From: an uncultured Oscillospiraceae bacterium
Lineage (GTDB): Bacteria > Bacillota_A > Clostridia > Oscillospirales > Oscillospiraceae
NCBI GenBank assembly: GCA_910584605.1
Contig: CAJUAW010000117.1
Location: forward strand, 1-8,350
Length of the DNA stretch: 8,350 bases
Direction: 5' to 3'
Numbering within the stretch: position 1 is the stretch's first letter; every line of letters begins with the position of its first letter. Below are positions 5,090 to 8,350 of this stretch, piece after piece. Under the pieces are notes generated by a model. That model searched no databases. It saw only the letters and a program-made list of their open reading frames with translations, and had not been told where the DNA came from. Both the position numbers and the translations under genes were made by a program.

Positions 5090-6172
5090 ATGTCCATCCA
5101 GACCATCCACGTCCGCACCGATCCGGAGTATGATGTGGTCATCGGCCCCGGCCTGCTGCAGGAGTGCGGCTCCCGCCTGAGAGGGGCGGTCCCCCTGTGC
5201 CATATGGCGGTGGTGACCGACAGCAATGTGGCTCCCCTGTACCTGGAGACGGCAAAAAGCTCCCTCCGGGAGGCGGGCTATCAGGTGAGCGCCTGCGTCT
5301 TCCCCGCCGGGGAGGGGAGCAAGAATTTTGACACCCTGTCCAAAATCCTGGAGTTTCTGGCGGAGGAGCAGCTCACCCGCACCGACTGCGTAGCTGCCCT
5401 GGGCGGCGGCGTTACCGGGGACATGGCGGGGCTGGCCGCCGCGCTGTACCTGCGGGGGGTGAAATACGTCCAGCTGCCCACCACCCTGCTGTCCGCGGTG
5501 GACTCCTCCGTGGGGGGCAAGACGGCCATCGACCTGAAGGCGGGCAAAAACCTGGCCGGGGCCTTTCTGCAGCCCTCCGCTGTCATCTGTGACACCGACT
5601 GTCTGAAAACCCTGCCCCAGGACGTGTTTGCGGATGGGGCGGCGGAGGCGCTCAAGACGGGCGTGCTGTGCAGCGAGGCGTTGTTTGCCCGCATGGAGTT
5701 CGGACTGCGTGTGTCCGAGCTGGAAGAGATCATCGCCCAGTGCGTGGCGTTCAAGGCCGGTGTGGTGGAGCGGGACGAGAAGGAGCAGGGGGAGCGGAAG
5801 CTGCTCAACCTGGGCCATACCATCGGCCACGCCATTGAGAAGTGCAGCGGCTTCACCATCCCCCACGGCCACGCCGTGGCGGCGGGGCTGGCCATCATGA
5901 CCCGTGCGGCGGAAAACCTGGGGTGGATGACAGGCGAGTCCAAGCAGGCCCTTGAAGCGGAACGCATTGAGAGCGCCGTGGAAACGCTGGGATTGCCCTC
6001 TGCTGCCGAATACCCCCCCGCGGCCTTGGCCCAGGCGGCGTTGCGCGACAAAAAGCGGGCGGGAGACAGTATCACGATTGTGGTGCCGAGTAAGATCGGC
6101 CGCTGTGAGTTGAAAACGATCCCGGTCACGGAGCTGCAATCCATCATCGAAGCGGGGTGGGCGCTGGAATGA
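5090..6172 (+). CDS. aroB: 3-dehydroquinate synthase
   Basis: It cyclises DAHP to 3-dehydroquinate, the second step of the pathway, using NAD+ and a divalent metal. The 360 residues match the usual length. Seen in order: GGGVTGDMAG (105-114, NAD-binding), QLPTTLLSAVDSSVGGKTAID (128-148), NLAGAF (154-159), DGAAEALKTG (182-191), LLNLGHTIGHAIEK (238-251) and PHGHAVAAGL (258-267). The metal ligands should be E186, H243 and H259. The start at 5090 is chosen for AAAGGAGG (5075-5082) at 7 bases; the same frame extends upstream inside tyrA but without support. The stop overlaps the start of aroA in the four bases ATGA, a sign of coupled translation. Confidence 0.96.
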   Translation: MSIQTIHVRTDPEYDVVIGPGLLQECGSRLRGAVPLCHMAVVTDSNVAPLYLETAKSSLREAGYQVSACVFPAGEGSKNFDTLSKILEFLAEEQLTRTDCVAALGGGVTGDMAGLAAALYLRGVKYVQLPTTLLSAVDSSVGGKTAIDLKAGKNLAGAFLQPSAVICDTDCLKTLPQDVFADGAAEALKTGVLCSEALFARMEFGLRVSELEEIIAQCVAFKAGVVERDEKEQGERKLLNLGHTIGHAIEKCSGFTIPHGHAVAAGLAIMTRAAENLGWMTGESKQALEAERIESAVETLGLPSAAEYPPAALAQAALRDKKRAGDSITIVVPSKIGRCELKTIPVTELQSIIEAGWALE

Positions 6173-7335
6173 ACCTCTGCATCACCCCCGGCCCCCTGGA
6201 GGGGACGGTCACCCCGCCTCCCAGCAAGTCCCAGGCCCACCGGGCTATTCTGGCCCAGCTGTTGGCGGGAGGCGGGACCGTCTCCAACCTGGAGACGTCC
6301 CAGGACATTGAGGCCACCCAACGCTGTGCCGCCGCGCTGAAAGCGCAGGGGACAGACCTGCCCCTGCTGGACTGCGGGGAATCGGGTTCCACCCTGCGGT
6401 TTCTGATCCCCATTGCGCTGGCCCTCCGGGGCGGAGGCCGCTTCACCGGCCGGGGCCGGTTGATGGACCGGCCCCAAAAGCCCTACTTCGACATTTTTGA
6501 CGAAAAGGGCATTTTCTACGAGCAGAAGGACGGCGCGCTCACCGTCAAAGGCGAGCTGAAGCCGGGGGAGTACCGGCTCCCCGGCAACGTGTCCAGCCAG
6601 TTTGTCACCGGACTGCTCTACGCCCTGCCCCTGCTGGAGGGGGAAAGCCGAATTGTCCTCACTTCGCCCCTGGAGAGCCGGGGCTACGTGGACATGACCC
6701 TAGACGTGCTGGACCGCTTCGGCGTCCGGGTTGAGGTGCTGGAGGACGGTTTTTTGGTCCCGGGAGACCAGGTTTTCCAGGCACGGGATTTTACCATTGA
6801 GGCCGACTGGTCTCAGGCGGCGTTCTGGCTGGCAGCGGGTTTATTGGGGAATCCGGTGCTGACGGTTGGCTTGAGCGACCAGTCTACCCAGGGGGATCGG
6901 GTGATTGACGAACATTTTGCCAGCTTCGCCTGGGGGACGTGGCGGACGGTGGAGATTGACGTCTCCGACTGTCCCGACCTGCTCCCACCCCTGGCCGTCA
7001 TGGCGGCCTTCCACGACGGGGCCACCCGCCTGATCAACGCCGCCCGCCTGCGGCTGAAGGAGAGCGACCGGCTGGCCACCGTCACGAAGATGCTCACCGC
7101 CCTGGGCGGGCAGGTGGAGGAGGGACCTGACTGGCTGGCCATCCCCGGAACCCGCTTTTTGAAGGGAGGAACGGTGGACGGGGCTAACGACCACCGGATT
7201 GTCATGGCGGCGGCCATCGCCGCCACCCGCTGTACCGGCCCGGTGACCATCCTGGGGGCGGAGGCGGTGAACAAGTCTTATCCCAGCTTCTGGGAGGAAT
7301 ATAAGCGGTTGGGAGGGGAATTTGATGTCCTCTGA
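6169..7335 (+). CDS. aroA: EPSP synthase (3-phosphoshikimate 1-carboxyvinyltransferase)
   Basis: It transfers the enolpyruvyl group of phosphoenolpyruvate to shikimate 3-phosphate. The 388 residues are somewhat shorter than E. coli AroA (427). Visible are PPSKSQAHRA (17-26; K20, S21 and R25 for substrate), CGESGSTLRFLIP (69-81, the PEP-binding glycine loop), GRLMDRP (96-102), VSSQFVTGLL (141-150), EADWSQAAFW (211-220), DCPDLLPPLAV (267-277; D270), RLKESDRLA (295-303; E298), GANDHRIVMA (338-347) and NKSYPSF (368-374; K369). The loop reads GESG instead of GNAG of E. coli, as I recall from other Clostridia. The ATG at 6169 overlaps the aroB stop (ATGA), with GGGGTGG upstream; a GTG at 6157 is possible but less likely. 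Its end overlaps aroC by 11 bases. Confidence 0.96.
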   Translation: MNLCITPGPLEGTVTPPPSKSQAHRAILAQLLAGGGTVSNLETSQDIEATQRCAAALKAQGTDLPLLDCGESGSTLRFLIPIALALRGGGRFTGRGRLMDRPQKPYFDIFDEKGIFYEQKDGALTVKGELKPGEYRLPGNVSSQFVTGLLYALPLLEGESRIVLTSPLESRGYVDMTLDVLDRFGVRVEVLEDGFLVPGDQVFQARDFTIEADWSQAAFWLAAGLLGNPVLTVGLSDQSTQGDRVIDEHFASFAWGTWRTVEIDVSDCPDLLPPLAVMAAFHDGATRLINAARLRLKESDRLATVTKMLTALGGQVEEGPDWLAIPGTRFLKGGTVDGANDHRIVMAAAIAATRCTGPVTILGAEAVNKSYPSFWEEYKRLGGEFDVL

Positions 7336-8335
7336 GTTTGGAAAGATTTTAAAGGTTTCGGTCTTCGGCCAGTCCCACGGGACGGCCATCGGGGTGAACA
7401 TCGACGGCCTGCCCGCCGGGGAGAAGATCGACCTGGAGGAGCTTCAGCGGTTCCTGGACCGCCGCCGTCCAGGGAAGAACAAGCTGTCCACCGCCCGGAA
7501 CGAGGGGGACGTGCCGGAAATTCTCTCCGGTCTGCTGGAGGGCAAAACCTGCGGCGCGCCCCTGTGCGCCGTCATCCGCAACAGCGACCAGCACTCCAAG
7601 GACTACGCGGAGCTGGCGGACAAGCCCCGCCCCGGTCACGCCGACTACACCGCCTGGGTGAAGTGGAAAGGCCATGCCGACATGCGGGGAGGGGGCCACT
7701 TCTCCGGCCGGCTCACCGCCCCCCTGTGCATCGCCGGGGGGATCGCCAGGCAGATTCTGGCCCGGCGGGGGATTTATGTGGGGGCACACCTGCGCGGAGT
7801 GGGAGGGGTTGCCGACGCGCCATTTCCCTTAACCCCCACGCCGGAGCTGTTTGAAGAAGTAATCCGAAAACCGTTCCCGGTGCTGGACGACAAGGCCGGA
7901 GAAACGATGCAGGCCGTTATTTTGAGCGCAAAAGAATATTTGGACAGTGTCGGCGGCGTGGTGGAATGCGCGGCCATCGGTCTGCCCGCCGGGCTGGGCG
8001 ATCCCATGTTTGACGGGGTGGAGAACCGTCTGGCGGCGGCGCTGTTCGGCATCCCCGCCGTCAAGGGGGTGGAGTTCGGTGCGGGATTTGGGGCCGCCGC
8101 TGTTTTGGGGTCCTCGAATAACGACTCCTTCCTGGTGAAGGACGGCAACATTGTGACAGAAACCAACCACGCCGGCGGCGTCTTGGGGGGAATCACCACC
8201 GGAATGCCCCTTGTCCTGCAGGCGGCGTTCAAGCCCACGCCGTCCATTGCCAAGCAGCAGCAGACCGTCAGCCTGTCCGCCATGGAAAACACAGACCTGG
8301 AAATCCACGGCCGCCACGACCCCTGCATCGCCCAC
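7325..8335 (+). CDS. aroC: chorismate synthase (3' end missing)
   Basis: It converts EPSP to chorismate, the branch point for Phe, Tyr, Trp and folate, with reduced FMN. It is open to the end of the window, with no stop. About 337 residues are genomic, probably some 20-30 short of full length. Motifs: VFGQSHG (13-19, usually FGESHG; H18), KPRPGHADY (100-108), MRGGGHFSGRLTAPL (120-134), SSNNDSF (263-269), NHAGGVLGGI (281-290) and GRHDPCI (329-335). The family signature normally continues PCIxPRA. Here it becomes PCIAH and then RSEER, and those last five residues are read from adapter sequence (8336-8350). GGGAGGGG lies just upstream of the ATG, which sits inside the end of aroA, so translation is probably coupled. 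Genes such as pheA, aroE or aroK might follow, but are not in the window. Confidence 0.95.
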
Positions 8336-8350
8336 AGATCGGAAGAGCGT
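8336..8350. other. sequencing adapter remnant at contig end
   Basis: The last 15 bases, AGATCGGAAGAGCGT, are identical to the start of the Illumina TruSeq universal (read 2) adapter. The chorismate synthase signature GRHDPCI breaks off just before it. The bases 8333-8335 may already be wrong, since CAC replaces an expected proline codon. This is an assembly artefact, not genomic sequence. Confidence 0.93.

Noticed and set aside
4931..6477. Overlapping minus-strand frames opposite aroB and aroA
   Set aside because: They are shadows of aroB and aroA, which carry full catalytic motifs; the shadows show no motif or start signals.

Overview
The window joins a mobile-element-like segment (about 1-2,760) to the start of an aromatic amino acid operon (about 2,940-8,350). 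Strong AGGAGG-type ribosome sites, TTGACA/TATAAT promoters, high-GC coding sequence and a Thermotoga-type DAHP synthase suggest a GC-rich Clostridia-type Firmicute, perhaps a gut Oscillospiraceae relative. That placement is inference from style and protein type; no search was run.

Left segment: a membrane-anchored protein of unknown function (minus strand, 147-833) has a textbook promoter and a shared bidirectional terminator. Divergent to it lie two small XRE-family repressor-like genes (991-1275 and 1381-1626). Each has its own promoter region with a perfect inverted repeat, and each is followed by a hairpin terminator. Next comes an IS30-type DDE transposase (1664-2704) with an intact DD(33)E triad. 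I could find no terminal inverted repeats near it.

Right segment: aroF, tyrA, aroB, aroA and aroC are tightly packed in one direction. They encode DAHP synthase, prephenate dehydrogenase, 3-dehydroquinate synthase, EPSP synthase and chorismate synthase. Together they cover entry into the shikimate pathway, several steps to chorismate, and the tyrosine branch. aroC is cut by the end of the contig, and its last 15 bases match the Illumina adapter, so the end is artificial.

The most interesting part is the roughly 210-nt leader of aroF. It holds a short ORF with a good ribosome site encoding a 36-residue peptide in which 8 of 13 consecutive codons (codons 10-22) are Phe or Tyr. A perfect 10-bp GC-rich terminator with six T's follows, just before aroF. 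A 10-bp hairpin lies within the Phe/Tyr codons, and an 11-bp alternative helix would destroy the terminator. This is the layout of ribosome-mediated transcription attenuation, sensing Phe and Tyr. It sits ahead of a DAHP synthase whose N-terminal domain belongs to a type known to mediate Tyr/Phe feedback inhibition. No T-box motif was seen.
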